From Gordonia sp. SL306 (GTDB lineage: Bacteria; Actinomycetota; Actinomycetes; Mycobacteriales; Mycobacteriaceae), in assembly GCF_026625785.1 (NCBI RefSeq), contig NZ_CP113063.1:1984001-2048000 (forward strand): a stretch of 64,000 nt of DNA, written 5' to 3'. Below the pieces are notes generated by a model. That model had not been told where the DNA came from, ran no database searches, and saw nothing but the letters and a program-made list of their open reading frames with translations. Below are positions 47,356 to 56,242 of this stretch, piece by piece (position 1 is the stretch's first letter; every line of letters starts with the position of its first letter). The position numbers were made by a program, and so were the translations under genes.

Positions 47356-50094
47356 TCAGATCAGGTCCCGTTCGCGGGCTCGGTCGACCGCCTCACGACG
47401 CGTCGACACCCCCAACTTCCGATAGATCGACTGCTGATGGGTTTTCACCGTGTTGACCGAGACGAACAGATCTGCGGCGATCTCCGACGCCTTGTACATG
47501 GTCGGCAGGTATCGCAGAACCACCAGCTCCCGCTCGGTGAGCACACCCACCGGCGCACCATCGACCGGTCCGGCCGTGCCGCCGCACGCCGCGATGAGCC
47601 GCCGGATGAAGCCGGCGTTGTCGTCGGCCAGGTGCTGGTGCCTGTCGAGCAGCGCCCGCACCGGCGGCCCAGCCGTCACGAACGGCCGTATGTGACCGAT
47701 CGGTGCCGCCAGCCGCGTCGCGTCGCCGATGCGTTCGAGTGCGACCGACTCCCGTTGCAGCCGCGCCGAGGCCACCGCTGACAGCACCGCTGCCTCGACC
47801 GCCTGCAGACGATGCGGCGCAAAGGTACTCGTCGCGCCCAACAAGTCCGCCGCGTCACCGGGTCGATCCGCCGAGAGGTACGCCCTGGCGAGAGTGACCC
47901 TCGTCAGGGCACCGGCATACGAGTCGGCACGCGCCGGATCGCGGAGCCGTGCTATCACGGCATCGGCCTCGCCTGCGAGTATCTGCACCTCCGCCGACGT
48001 GACCTGATACCACGTGCTGAGCAGCGACGGCAGCCGGCCGGCCTGCTCACGCACGGCCTCGAGCCGCTTGGATGCTGTGCGTGCGGCATAGAGATCACCG
48101 CGCACCACCGCCAGCCAGACCGCCGAGACCTCCAGGATCAACCAGGCCCCGCTGTCCGTACCGAGCTCGACGGCACTGCGCCCCATGGCGATCGCGCGCT
48201 CGGCCTCCTCGAGTTCATGGCTCTCGAGGTGGGTCAGGGCGGAGGCGGCGTAGAGCGCCATCGCCTGGGGCTGACGGGTCCACCCGCGACGCTCGGCGAG
48301 CGACCTGATCGCCGTCGTCCGGGCACGGACCTCCGGCAACGCGCCGTCCGCGAGATCGGCGAGCGCCAGGTAGGTATCGGCCGCCATCGCCATCAGACTC
48401 AGCCCCGCACCGTCGGCGCTGATCCGGCTGGATTCGAGTTCTTTTGTTGCCAAGTCGATCTCACCGCGATGAAAGAGGCCGATGGCGCGGTTGTTCCTGG
48501 CGATCAACGCATAGGCCTGGGCGGCAGGCACCTCGCTGCGCGACACTCCGGCCACCAGTCCGAGCACCTCGTCGCACCGGTCGACGACATCGTCGAGCGA
48601 ACTCAGCCGGGCGTGCACCATCCGCGTCAGGGCGAGCACGATCTGTGTTGCGGCAGGCGGAGTCGGTCTGCCACGCAAGGCATTCGTCGCGTCGTCGGCA
48701 TCTCGGATCATCGTGCCGTAGTCACTGCGATGATATGCCAGCATCGACGCCACGATCAGGGTGTCGGCCGTCGGCCGTCGGTCGGCCTGCGCGGCCGTCG
48801 GTGCCAACGCCGCTGCCAGGGCAGGCGCCTGCGTCGACAGCACCAGGGGCAGTGCGATCCGGCACAGCACCTCGGCCACCTCGGCCCAGGCATGGGCCAG
48901 ACCGTAATGCCGGATAGCCGAGATCGGATCCCCGCTCTCGGCGAACCAGGCCGCCGCTCGACGATGGAGATCAGCAGGGGCATCCGGGTTCTCGGCCGCG
49001 AGGCGATCCAACAACAGTTCCCGGAACAGGGGGTGATAGGCATACCAGTCCGGCCGATCGGACAACCGGACGGTGAGCAGGTTGTCCTCGACCAGGCTGT
49101 CCAGGACATGCCGACTGTCGATCCGCCCGGTCAGCGCACGCGCGAGCTCGCCGGTCATCATCTCCACAATGCTGCTCGACAGCAGGAATTTCCGATCGGT
49201 CGGTGCCAGATTCTCCAGCACCTCCTCGACGAGATACGCCGCGACGGTTTCGTTGCGGCCACCGAATTGCGCCAGTGCGTCGTGGATATCTGCGTCACGG
49301 GTACTCAGCAACGCGAGTCGGAGGCCTGCGGGCCATCCCTGCGTCCGCACGAGCAATGTGTCGAGATCCTCCTCGGAGAGTTCTGCTCCTGCGCGCGTAC
49401 AGAATTCGAATGCATCGGCGTGCGTGAACGCGAGCTGATCGGAACCGATCTCGGTGAGCCGATCCGTGAGTCGCAGTTTCTGGAGCCGGAGTTCGGAGGC
49501 CGCACGGGTGATCAGGATCAGCCGCAATTGCGCGGGCTGACGGGAAATCAGATACCGGACGGACTCGAGAACGGCCTGGTCGGCGATCCGATGGAGGTCG
49601 TCGACCACCAGCGTCACCGGCGTCTCGGTGGCCGCGAGGCCGTCGATGACGAGCTCGACCTCGCTGCGATCGAACCCGACTCCCGGGACCACATCGGTCA
49701 CGGCCGTGCCATCACGAAAAGCGCCAGCGGCCGACAGTGCCCCGACGACGCCACCCCAGAACGACCGGAGACCATCCGACTCGTCGGCCGCCAGCCACGC
49801 CACCGGTTCCGTCGCGATGTGACGGCTCCACGCGGCAACCGCAAGTGTCTTCCCATAACCGGGCCCGGCCGACACCACGGCGACCTGACCCGGCCGGCAC
49901 GTGGTCAACGCACGGTCGATTCGACGCAGCCGGACATGACCCGGAGGTAGGTCGGGGCGCGAGATGCGCAGCCTGGCACCCGGCGCTAGGTGACCGATCG
50001 ACTCGTTCACACGGATCCCGTCTACGACGCCCCGACTGGCCCGGGGGACCTGCACAGAGTCTAATCCGTCCGATCGGCGCACCCGTTCACTCAT
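47356..50094 (-). CDS. Large ATP-binding LuxR-family regulator (MalT/LAL type), copy 2
   Basis: 912 residues. P-loop VVSAGPGYGKTLAVAAW (~73-89), Walker B VTLVVDDLHRI (~158-168), a MalT-like block VEEVLENLAPTDRKFLLSSS (~290-309), a long helical sensing region, and a C-terminal LuxR helix-turn-helix LTERELVVLRYLPTMYKASE, then SVNTVKTHQQSIYRKLGV. No typical ribosome site was seen. It shares architecture with the 16137-18800 regulator. The effector is unknown. A membrane protein and a DUF2252 gene lie upstream on the same strand. Confidence 0.92.
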   Translation of the reverse strand: MSERVRRSDGLDSVQVPRASRGVVDGIRVNESIGHLAPGARLRISRPDLPPGHVRLRRIDRALTTCRPGQVAVVSAGPGYGKTLAVAAWSRHIATEPVAWLAADESDGLRSFWGGVVGALSAAGAFRDGTAVTDVVPGVGFDRSEVELVIDGLAATETPVTLVVDDLHRIADQAVLESVRYLISRQPAQLRLILITRAASELRLQKLRLTDRLTEIGSDQLAFTHADAFEFCTRAGAELSEEDLDTLLVRTQGWPAGLRLALLSTRDADIHDALAQFGGRNETVAAYLVEEVLENLAPTDRKFLLSSSIVEMMTGELARALTGRIDSRHVLDSLVEDNLLTVRLSDRPDWYAYHPLFRELLLDRLAAENPDAPADLHRRAAAWFAESGDPISAIRHYGLAHAWAEVAEVLCRIALPLVLSTQAPALAAALAPTAAQADRRPTADTLIVASMLAYHRSDYGTMIRDADDATNALRGRPTPPAATQIVLALTRMVHARLSSLDDVVDRCDEVLGLVAGVSRSEVPAAQAYALIARNNRAIGLFHRGEIDLATKELESSRISADGAGLSLMAMAADTYLALADLADGALPEVRARTTAIRSLAERRGWTRQPQAMALYAASALTHLESHELEEAERAIAMGRSAVELGTDSGAWLILEVSAVWLAVVRGDLYAARTASKRLEAVREQAGRLPSLLSTWYQVTSAEVQILAGEADAVIARLRDPARADSYAGALTRVTLARAYLSADRPGDAADLLGATSTFAPHRLQAVEAAVLSAVASARLQRESVALERIGDATRLAAPIGHIRPFVTAGPPVRALLDRHQHLADDNAGFIRRLIAACGGTAGPVDGAPVGVLTERELVVLRYLPTMYKASEIAADLFVSVNTVKTHQQSIYRKLGVSTRREAVDRARERDLI

Positions 50095-50187
50095 TCGAAT
50101 GGAATGGCGACATCACGGTGTCCGGTCTGTGACGATCAGATGTGCGCGCAGCGAAGCGTCGCCGCAGGCACGAAGGAGGTGGTGGTC

Positions 50188-50388
50188 GTGGCCCTGCGTC
50201 CCGGACGGGCGAACCGGCGGGCCGTCATCGGTCATCCCATCGTTCGCTCGACGCCCCATCCGGAGTCCGCTGCCCTGATCGAACGCGCGATCGCCCGTCG
50301 CCGAGACGACTCCCGGGTCGCTGGGCCGGAGCGTTCCCCGGAACACTCCCCGCAACATTCCGGCGAGAGCCAGGGCCGCGACGAATGA
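50188..50388 (+). CDS. Possible small protein (66 aa)
   Basis: From the GTG at 50188, with an AAGGAGG ribosome site 7 bp upstream. The product is basic, then Pro/Ser/Glu-rich (ALRPGRANRRAVIGHPIV, then SPEHSPQHSGES). No family recognised. It ends exactly where the minus-strand membrane gene ends. The good ribosome site is the main support. Confidence 0.4.
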   Translation: MALRPGRANRRAVIGHPIVRSTPHPESAALIERAIARRRDDSRVAGPERSPEHSPQHSGESQGRDE

Positions 50389-51885
50389 TCAGGCCTGATC
50401 GCCGCGGACGCTGACGGGCGGGTCGTCTGGTCCCGCCGTCTCGTCATCGGCCGTCACCGCGTCTGCCGGGCCCTCGTCTGCTGTTCCCGCGTCTGCCGGG
50501 CCCTCGTCTGCTGTCCCCTCGTCCACCGGGCCCTCGACCACCGGGACGGGGGTACGGCGCGCGGGCTGCATGGCCACTTCGAGGGCCGCCAACACCACGC
50601 ACGCGATCACCACGGTCCAGATGACCACAAGCCCCGTCGGATACGGCCAGAACATCAACACCAGCGCGGCGATCGCGACCACGCCGATCCGCACCGCGAT
50701 CCGCGCCTGCCAGAGGACGCGCTCGAAGGTGTTGGGCTGTCGTGCGGACCGACGGGAGTCGACGGCTCCGACGCCTCGGGTGAATCCGTGACGGACCGCC
50801 AGTGCCGCCCGCGAGCCACCGGCGAGGAACGCCGCCACCGCAACCACGAGGCCCACCACCGCGACCGCCCGCAACGCGAGACGTAGGGGTGCCGCGACGG
50901 TGTCGAAGATGACCCGTGCGGCATCTGGTGAGAGCACGTCGGGCGGAACCTGGCCGAGATAGATCGCCCGTCCGACGAGCAGCCCGATGGCGAGGACGAG
51001 CATGCTGAGGGTGATCGCGATCCCCACGATCGCGAGCATGCGAAGCCGTCGTCCGGATCCGATCAGGGCCACGGCCCCGACGGCCGCCAGGATGGCCAGC
51101 CACGGCAGGATGGACGCGATCTTGTCCAGCGCCCGCACCCAGCGCTGCGCCTTGGCCAGGTCAGGCGACTGGAACACAACGAATTGCTTGTCGACCTGCG
51201 GGATGCTGCCGGCGAAGGCGAAGCCGCGGTCCTGGAGTCGCTGCTTCACCTGTTCGATGATCGGACCCAATTGGATGCTGATCGTCCCGTCCGAACCGAT
51301 CTTCACCGCGTCGCGTTGGGTTTCGCCGGTCACCGCGGCGACCACCGATCGATGTGCGGCGCGATTCGCCGCCACCCAGAGGTCCTTGAAGGTCGACGAG
51401 CGCACGAAGTCGTCCACCGTCTTGTGCACGAACGACTCGGCCTGCGATGCGAGAACGGGCGCCAGACCGATCAGCGCCTGATCGACGCGGGGCCGGTCCG
51501 CGGGGGTCAGGTCCACGATCTGCTGCAGCGCCTGCTGGGTCATCTGCTGGATGTCGACCCGCGAATCGATCTGTTCGGTGACCGCGGCGGAGACCTGCGC
51601 CTGCACAGCAGGATCGGAGGCCAACGGTGTCACGGTGGTCAAATAGTGTTCGGTGTCGAGGAGCTCGCCACGCACGTAACGGGTGGTCACGGAGGTGAGC
51701 GCGAGGAGCGCACACAGAATGACCAACACGGTCGCCCCGATGCGGCGCCATATCGACGGCCCTTCCCGACGGCGGCCGGATCGGCCCGCCACCTCTGCTC
51801 TCAGGCGCTCGAGCTCGGCACGTTCGTCGGCGTCGAGGGGGCGAGCGTCAAGGGGGCGAGCACTGTCGGATCCGGCTTCCGCCAC
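50389..51885 (-). CDS. Hypothetical membrane protein of LAL-DUF2252 module 2 (498 aa)
   Basis: A cytoplasmic N-terminus with a Glu/Arg-rich helix (DERAELERLRAEVAGRSGRRR), helix 1 (~48-68), a large extracytoplasmic domain (~70-260: ASDPAVQAQVSAAVTEQIDS; PADRPRVDQALIGLAPVLAS), then about five helices (~265-285, 290-315, 340-365, 405-425, 428-448). An acidic tail holds two near-identical 10-residue units (GTADEGPADA). No characterised homologue recognised. It starts 11 bp after the DUF2252 stop, so these two form an operon. Confidence 0.78.
   Translation of the reverse strand: MAEAGSDSARPLDARPLDADERAELERLRAEVAGRSGRRREGPSIWRRIGATVLVILCALLALTSVTTRYVRGELLDTEHYLTTVTPLASDPAVQAQVSAAVTEQIDSRVDIQQMTQQALQQIVDLTPADRPRVDQALIGLAPVLASQAESFVHKTVDDFVRSSTFKDLWVAANRAAHRSVVAAVTGETQRDAVKIGSDGTISIQLGPIIEQVKQRLQDRGFAFAGSIPQVDKQFVVFQSPDLAKAQRWVRALDKIASILPWLAILAAVGAVALIGSGRRLRMLAIVGIAITLSMLVLAIGLLVGRAIYLGQVPPDVLSPDAARVIFDTVAAPLRLALRAVAVVGLVVAVAAFLAGGSRAALAVRHGFTRGVGAVDSRRSARQPNTFERVLWQARIAVRIGVVAIAALVLMFWPYPTGLVVIWTVVIACVVLAALEVAMQPARRTPVPVVEGPVDEGTADEGPADAGTADEGPADAVTADDETAGPDDPPVSVRGDQA
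50459..50518. repeat. 30-bp tandem repeat in the 3' end of the membrane protein gene
   Basis: Two copies of CGTCTGCCGGGCCCTCGTCT plus 10 further bases, followed by a diverged third. They encode the acidic 10-residue repeats of the C-terminal tail and keep the frame. Confidence 0.85.
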
Positions 51886-51896
51886 GTCCGGGCCTC

Positions 51897-53354
51897 CTAG
51901 TAGTCGGCGATCGCTGCGATCGCTCCACGGTCGATGGCCGCCACGAATGTGGCGTGATCACGGGCGTTGCATTCCGCGTATCTGATAGCGAATCGTCCCA
52001 TGGCGCGATCGAATTCGTCGGTCGACCCGAGGTATTCGGAGATCGCGATCGGATCCCCGGACCGCGCATGACCGTAGGCGAGGACACGGCCGCACACCCG
52101 TCCGTAAGCCCGGAGTGCAGCGGGATCGAGGGTCTCGATCACCACCGAGCCTTTGCCATCTCGCAATTGGCGGAGATAAAAGTCCCGGTACACGCCGTCG
52201 AAACCGACACCGGAGTCCCAGCCGAGGAACACGTCGCTGACGGCCTGGATCAGTCGCTGGCCGTTGACCACCCGCTCACCCTGGTTCAGGTGTTCGGGAC
52301 CGTCGAGATAGCGCGCGAGCACCGACTCCTGCGCCTCCTTGGCCTGCAACAGCAACGGATCGCCATCGTCCTTGCCGCGGAACAACACCACCCAGGCCCG
52401 AGTTCCCACACTGCCCACGCCGACCACCTTGCGCGCCATCGCGACGAGTTCGAATTTGTCCAGCAGGACACGATGATGCGGCGGCATCGTCTCTCGGAAG
52501 TCGCGCAACCGCTCGTTCAGTTCGGCGTAGGCGCCTTCCATCTCGGTCGGATCCAGCAGTTCCTCGACCGGCACGATCAGCGGCGGCGAACTGACGAAAC
52601 CGATCTTCCCGTCGGTCACCGTGGTCAATTTCGACAGTGCCTGGAGGGTGTTGTGCCGCCACGCCTTCTTGATCTGCTTCTCCAGGTTCTTGGCGGTCAC
52701 GGCGTTGATCGTCTGCCGGATCCCGTCCAGGTTCCCGGCCGGCTCGGTGTGGCTGTACCAGCTGTCCAGGGTTCCGAGATTCGCCTGCGCGGCCATCGTC
52801 TCGCGGTATTCGCAGGCGCACTCCCGCGCAACGGCCTTCCCCTCCTTGCGTCCGAATCCGTTGTCGAGCGCGGCCACCACAAGACTCGCAGCCAACCGCT
52901 TGACATCCCATTCGAAGGGGCCGGGATATGTCTCGTCGAAATCGTTGACGTCGAAGGCGAGTCGACGTTCCGGGGTCGCGAAGAAGCCGAAATTGCTCAG
53001 ATGGGCATCCCCGCAGAGTTGTACGGTCATGCCACTGTGCGGTGTCTGCGAGAGATCGTCGGCCATCGGGAGTGCGGCGCCGCGATAGAACGTGAACGGG
53101 GACCGCGCCATCCGCCCGTGGCGGATCGGCACCAGTTCGGGTACCCGGGAATCCGCCTGCTGCAGGAGCAATTCCATCGGGTCTCGGTGGGTGCCCGCAT
53201 CGAGCACACCGGGCGGCACCTCGCCGAGCTCACCCGGCGCCACCCGTTTCCTGGCGGCGCGTCCGGACGCCACGCGCTCGGTGATCGAGAGATAGCCGGG
53301 GCCGGCGTGCATCATCGGCTCACCGCCGGTCGTGTCGACTGCCGTGTCCATCAT
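51897..53354 (-). CDS. DUF2252 protein with kinase-like motifs, copy 2
   Basis: About 485 residues if started at the ATG pair 53351-53354; the frame is open to 53468 and another ATG pair lies at 53312-53315, so the start is uncertain. ARSPFTFYRGAALPMADDLS, LCGDAHLSNFGFFATPERR (GDAH at ~104-107) and FDVNDFDETYPGPFEWDVKR repeat the pattern of the 18922 protein. Later blocks VVGVGSVGTRAWVVLFRG and GERVVNGQRLIQAVSDVFLGW are shared too. The 18922 protein is about 40 residues shorter, mostly at the N-terminus. Kinase-like activity is inferred only. Confidence 0.9.
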   Translation of the reverse strand: MMDTAVDTTGGEPMMHAGPGYLSITERVASGRAARKRVAPGELGEVPPGVLDAGTHRDPMELLLQQADSRVPELVPIRHGRMARSPFTFYRGAALPMADDLSQTPHSGMTVQLCGDAHLSNFGFFATPERRLAFDVNDFDETYPGPFEWDVKRLAASLVVAALDNGFGRKEGKAVARECACEYRETMAAQANLGTLDSWYSHTEPAGNLDGIRQTINAVTAKNLEKQIKKAWRHNTLQALSKLTTVTDGKIGFVSSPPLIVPVEELLDPTEMEGAYAELNERLRDFRETMPPHHRVLLDKFELVAMARKVVGVGSVGTRAWVVLFRGKDDGDPLLLQAKEAQESVLARYLDGPEHLNQGERVVNGQRLIQAVSDVFLGWDSGVGFDGVYRDFYLRQLRDGKGSVVIETLDPAALRAYGRVCGRVLAYGHARSGDPIAISEYLGSTDEFDRAMGRFAIRYAECNARDHATFVAAIDRGAIAAIADY

Positions 53355-53528
53355 CCGACGATGACAGCTCTCCCGACCAGCAGGCATCACCCAGGCGGTA
53401 TGAAGATCCCCCGATGCAGGCGAACTCACCCGCTCCGGATGATCCGCCGGCGGTCGGATCACTCGCATAATGAGGCGAGCCCGGTACCTCGGAGGTATCC
53501 GGGTGCTTCGCTATCGAAGGAGACGACC

Positions 53529-53909
53529 ATGTGGGATTCATTCTGGGACTTCATCTGGTACACGCTGGTCGTGTTCGCCTTCCTGGCCTACCTGATGATC
53601 TTGTTCTGGATCATCACCGACCTCTTCCGAGATCGGGCATTGTCCGGCTGGTGGAAAGCGGTCTGGGTGGTGTTCCTGATCGTCGTGCCATGGTTGACGG
53701 CCCTGGTCTACCTCATCGCTCGCGGGCACGGCATGTCGCAGCGCGCGGCCGAGGCGCAGTCACAGGCACGACAGCAGAGTGACGACTACATCCGCTCCGT
53801 CAGCGGACGATCATCGGCCGAACAGATCGCCGATGCCAAGGCTCTGTTGGACGCGGGGACGATCGACGAGAAGGAGTTCGCGCAACTCAAGGCCAAGGCA
53901 CTCGGCTGA
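53529..53909 (+). CDS. Small membrane protein with PLDc_N-like helices and SHOCT domain
   Basis: 126 residues; AAGGAGA precedes the ATG. Two helices (~8-30 and ~43-66: MILFWIITDLFRDRALSGWW, then VFLIVVPWLTALVYLIARG) resemble the PLDc_N membrane hairpin. A Gln/Ala-rich linker leads to a C-terminal SHOCT motif (EQIADAKALLDAGTIDEKEF). SHOCT proteins are often stress-linked membrane regulators. It is divergent from the DUF2252 gene. A small hairpin (53480-53503) lies in its 5' region. Confidence 0.85.
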   Translation: MWDSFWDFIWYTLVVFAFLAYLMILFWIITDLFRDRALSGWWKAVWVVFLIVVPWLTALVYLIARGHGMSQRAAEAQSQARQQSDDYIRSVSGRSSAEQIADAKALLDAGTIDEKEFAQLKAKALG

Positions 53910-54049
53910 ATCCGGAGGTGTTAGTGTTCCGGAAACGCGTGACTGGCCTTGACCGGTCGTGTGTCACATCTGCGCACCCACTGTGAACCTCCGTACGATT
54001 CCGCCCGGAGGCGTGCCATCGGGGCAGTTCACGCGGAGAATGGTCTCAT

Positions 54050-54202
54050 ATGGACACCACACTCATCTTTGCCCTGCTCTCCGTTCTGATCGTGACCACC
54101 GTCGGGATCGGCGCGATGATCGGCCTGCTCGCACATGCAGGCACACGCCCGGTTCCGGTTCGTGTCGACGATCAGCTGCCCGAGGTCATTCCGGCCAGCT
54201 GA
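54050..54202 (+). CDS. Small membrane peptide (50 aa)
   Basis: MDTTLIFALLSVLIVTTVGI starts a single hydrophobic helix (~4-29), followed by a short tail ending QLPEVIPAS. CGGAGAA lies about 9 bp upstream of the ATG. Its 3' end overlaps the convergent P450 gene by 17 bp. No family recognised; the ribosome site and typical single-pass layout support it. Confidence 0.5.
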   Translation: MDTTLIFALLSVLIVTTVGIGAMIGLLAHAGTRPVPVRVDDQLPEVIPAS

Positions 54203-55490
54203 CCCTGTTCGAGCCTGCGACCCGACGGATCGGCATCCGCTTCACTCCGTGAACGAAGTCACTGCGCACGTACTCCGGATCGCCGAGTTCCACGTCGGGC
54301 AGCCGGGTCAGAAGCTCGGTGAACAAATGCGTCAGTTCCATCACGGCGAGCTGCTTGCCGAGACAGAAGTGCGGGCCCCCGCCACCGAATCCGACGTGCG
54401 GATTGGGAAAACGGTCCAGGTCGAACCGATACGGGTCGTCGAAGACCTCATGGTCGAAATTGCCTGAGCAGTAGAACAGGACGACTTTCTCCCCTGCCGC
54501 GATCGGCGTGCCGGCGAGCTCTGTGTCGACCGCCGCGTGCCGGGCGAAGCTGATCACCGGCGTCGACCACCTGATGAACTCGTCGACGGCTCCGCCGATC
54601 CGCCCCTCGAGATCCTCGAGCAGCCACCGACGCTGATCCGGATTGTCGATCAGCGCCTTGAAGGCATGCGAAGTCGTCTGCTTGGTGGTGTCGTTGCCCG
54701 CCGAGCCGAGCAGCACCATGAATGCGCCGATCTCATCGTCGGTGAGCCGGTGCCCGTCCACTTCGGCGTTGACGATGTTCGTCATCAGATCGTCGCGCGG
54801 GTCCACCCGTCGCTTCTTCGCCAGTTCCACTCCGGCACCGGTCAGGATGCCGAGTTGGGTCATCAGGAAGACCGCCTGCTCCTCCAGGCCACCGGCGTAC
54901 TCGTCGTCGCTGGCGCTGAAGACGCTCTCCGCGGCGAACGCGACCGCTTCGTGCTCGTCGGGATGGATACCGATCATCTCCGAGATCGTCAGCATCGGGA
55001 GCTTCTTCGACACGGCGTCTGTGAAGTCCACGGGCGCGCCGGAATCCAGGTCGTCGAGCAACTCGCCGACGATCCGCTTTGCATTCGCCCCGATCTGCGC
55101 CTCGATGCGACGGACCTGCTTCGGCGTGAACGCCATCGAGATCAGCCGGCGATAGCGCGTGTGCTCGGGCGGGTCCATTGTCAGGAAGAAGGTCATGCTC
55201 CGCTGGATCTCCGCAGGCATCGGATCCATGCTGATCCCGTTGCTCGAACTGAAGAGTTCCGGGTGCTGGCTGACATGACGGATGTCGGCATGCCGCGTCA
55301 CCGCCCAATATCCGGCCTCCTCATGCGGGAACATCGATTCGGCCGGACGATGCCACGTCAGACCGTCGACGGCACGTAGCTCGGCGAAGGTGTCGTCGCG
55401 GTTGCGGAAGTCCTTTTCCCAGAAGGCGGTTGCCGATATGTCGAGCGGATGGAAGGCGTGAGCGGAGGTCAGTTCGCTGGCCTCGGGCAT
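54186..55490 (-). CDS. Cytochrome P450
   Basis: 434 residues from the ATG at 55490, which has GGAGGAATC upstream. I-helix oxygen-binding segment GSAGNDTTKQTTSHAF (~262-277), K-helix ExxR in DEFIRWSTP (~307), haem-ligand loop GFGGGGPHFCLGKQ with Cys at ~376. MDPPEHTRYRRLISMAFTPK is the conserved B'-C region. The sequence is in the style of CYP124/125/142-like soluble bacterial P450s, but I cannot assign a subfamily. It needs a ferredoxin donor, and a 3Fe-4S ferredoxin gene is 460 bp away, divergent, with a similar promoter motif. Confidence 0.94.
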   Translation of the reverse strand: MPEASELTSAHAFHPLDISATAFWEKDFRNRDDTFAELRAVDGLTWHRPAESMFPHEEAGYWAVTRHADIRHVSQHPELFSSSNGISMDPMPAEIQRSMTFFLTMDPPEHTRYRRLISMAFTPKQVRRIEAQIGANAKRIVGELLDDLDSGAPVDFTDAVSKKLPMLTISEMIGIHPDEHEAVAFAAESVFSASDDEYAGGLEEQAVFLMTQLGILTGAGVELAKKRRVDPRDDLMTNIVNAEVDGHRLTDDEIGAFMVLLGSAGNDTTKQTTSHAFKALIDNPDQRRWLLEDLEGRIGGAVDEFIRWSTPVISFARHAAVDTELAGTPIAAGEKVVLFYCSGNFDHEVFDDPYRFDLDRFPNPHVGFGGGGPHFCLGKQLAVMELTHLFTELLTRLPDVELGDPEYVRSDFVHGVKRMPIRRVAGSNRVSWPE

Positions 55491-55527
55491 GATTCCTCCA
55501 AAGAGTCGGGCTGCGCTGATGGGTCTA

Positions 55528-55547
55528 CCGTATGCCATCCAGTACTG
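55528..55547 (-). promoter_or_regulatory. Shared 20-bp motif, P450 promoter
   Basis: CCGTATGCCATCCAGTACTG, 38-57 bp upstream of the P450 start. The same pattern (C-GTATG...CAGTA-TG) occurs before the ferredoxin and TetR genes. Confidence 0.55.
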
Positions 55548-55692
55548 TCAATCGGAGCTGCCGCCAGGGCGGTTCCGCAGGCCACCGGGCGGCCGCCCCG
55601 GTCGACGACGATGCGGGTAATCTCGAACACACCGGCCGAGAATTCCCGCGGCCACCACATCCGAACACGAGATCGACACCGAGGTGACCACC

Positions 55693-55839
55693 ATGAAGAC
55701 ACGACTGACCTGCCCGTGCGGCGAGATGATGAAGGGCACTGACGAGGACGAGTTGGTGACGCTGGTGCAGAAGCACCTGGCCGAGAACCATCCCGACCAC
55801 GACTACAGCCGGGACGAGATCCTGTTCATGGCCTACTGA
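55693..55839 (+). CDS. DUF1059-family small protein (48 aa)
   Basis: Begins KTRLTCPCGEMMKGTDEDEL and continues with a His-rich middle (KHLAENHPDHDYS). CPCGE and the spaced His residues are the DUF1059 signature, suggesting metal binding. It is preceded by GAGGTGACC. Function unknown. It lies between the divergent P450 and ferredoxin genes. Confidence 0.8.
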   Translation: MKTRLTCPCGEMMKGTDEDELVTLVQKHLAENHPDHDYSRDEILFMAY

Positions 55840-55880
55840 GGGCCGATTCGCCGCTCCGCGTTGACCGGACGGCCGCCGGT

Positions 55881-55900
55881 CAATACTGTTGCCCATACAG
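55881..55900 (+). promoter_or_regulatory. Shared 20-bp motif, ferredoxin promoter
   Basis: CAATACTGTTGCCCATACAG, 50-69 bp upstream of the ferredoxin; its reverse complement matches 13 of 20 positions of the P450 motif. It overlaps a perfect TACTGT-N7-ACAGTA inverted repeat (55884-55902). Confidence 0.6.
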
Positions 55901-55949
55901 TACGAATGATCCGACGGACCGGCCTGCTCTCGGCGGAAGGACCATCACG

Positions 55950-56141
55950 ATGCGCATCACCGTCGACACCGACCGATGCGTCGGGCATGGTCTCTGCGAA
56001 GCCACCTCACCCGAGGTCTTCGAGGTGAACGACGACGGCTACGTCGACATCGATGATGCCGCCGCAGACACAGCGGGCGAGCCGATTCTGCGTGAGGCGG
56101 CAAACAACTGCCCGTCGGCGGCGCTCACCCTCGAACCCTGA
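55950..56141 (+). CDS. [3Fe-4S] ferredoxin, P450 redox partner
   Basis: 63 residues. RCVGHGLCEATSPEVFEV has C-x-x-H-x-x-C and a later Cys in NNCPSAALTLEP, the three-cysteine pattern of actinobacterial 3Fe-4S ferredoxins that feed electrons to P450s. A His replaces the second Cys of the 4Fe-4S motif. It is in the same regulatory neighbourhood as the P450 and TetR genes, so it is the natural partner for the 54186-55490 P450. Confidence 0.93.
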   Translation: MRITVDTDRCVGHGLCEATSPEVFEVNDDGYVDIDDAAADTAGEPILREAANNCPSAALTLEP

Positions 56142-56222
56142 CGGAGGCGTACCCGGCCGAAATCACCTGACCCGCCCCGATTCATGCCGTGCCACGCACC
56201 ACAGCGCACCGGCAGGGGGATC

Positions 56223-56242
56223 CCGTATGCGCTACAGTGGCG
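56223..56242 (+). promoter_or_regulatory. Shared motif, TetR promoter
   Basis: CCGTATGCGCTACAGTGGCG, 34-53 bp upstream of the TetR start, within a CCCGTAT (56222-56228) / ATACGGG (56246-56252) perfect inverted repeat. Shares CCGTATGC and CAGT with the P450 copy. Confidence 0.5.

Noticed and set aside
47812..49950. 712-codon open frame on the plus strand
   Set aside because: Lies entirely antisense to the LAL regulator, has no family motifs and a composition (many Arg, Gln, His) typical of reverse-frame readings in GC-rich DNA.
51954..53909. 651-codon frame ending with the SHOCT protein
   Set aside because: The first ~525 codons are antisense to DUF2252; the ATG at 53529 with AAGGAGA is the true start.
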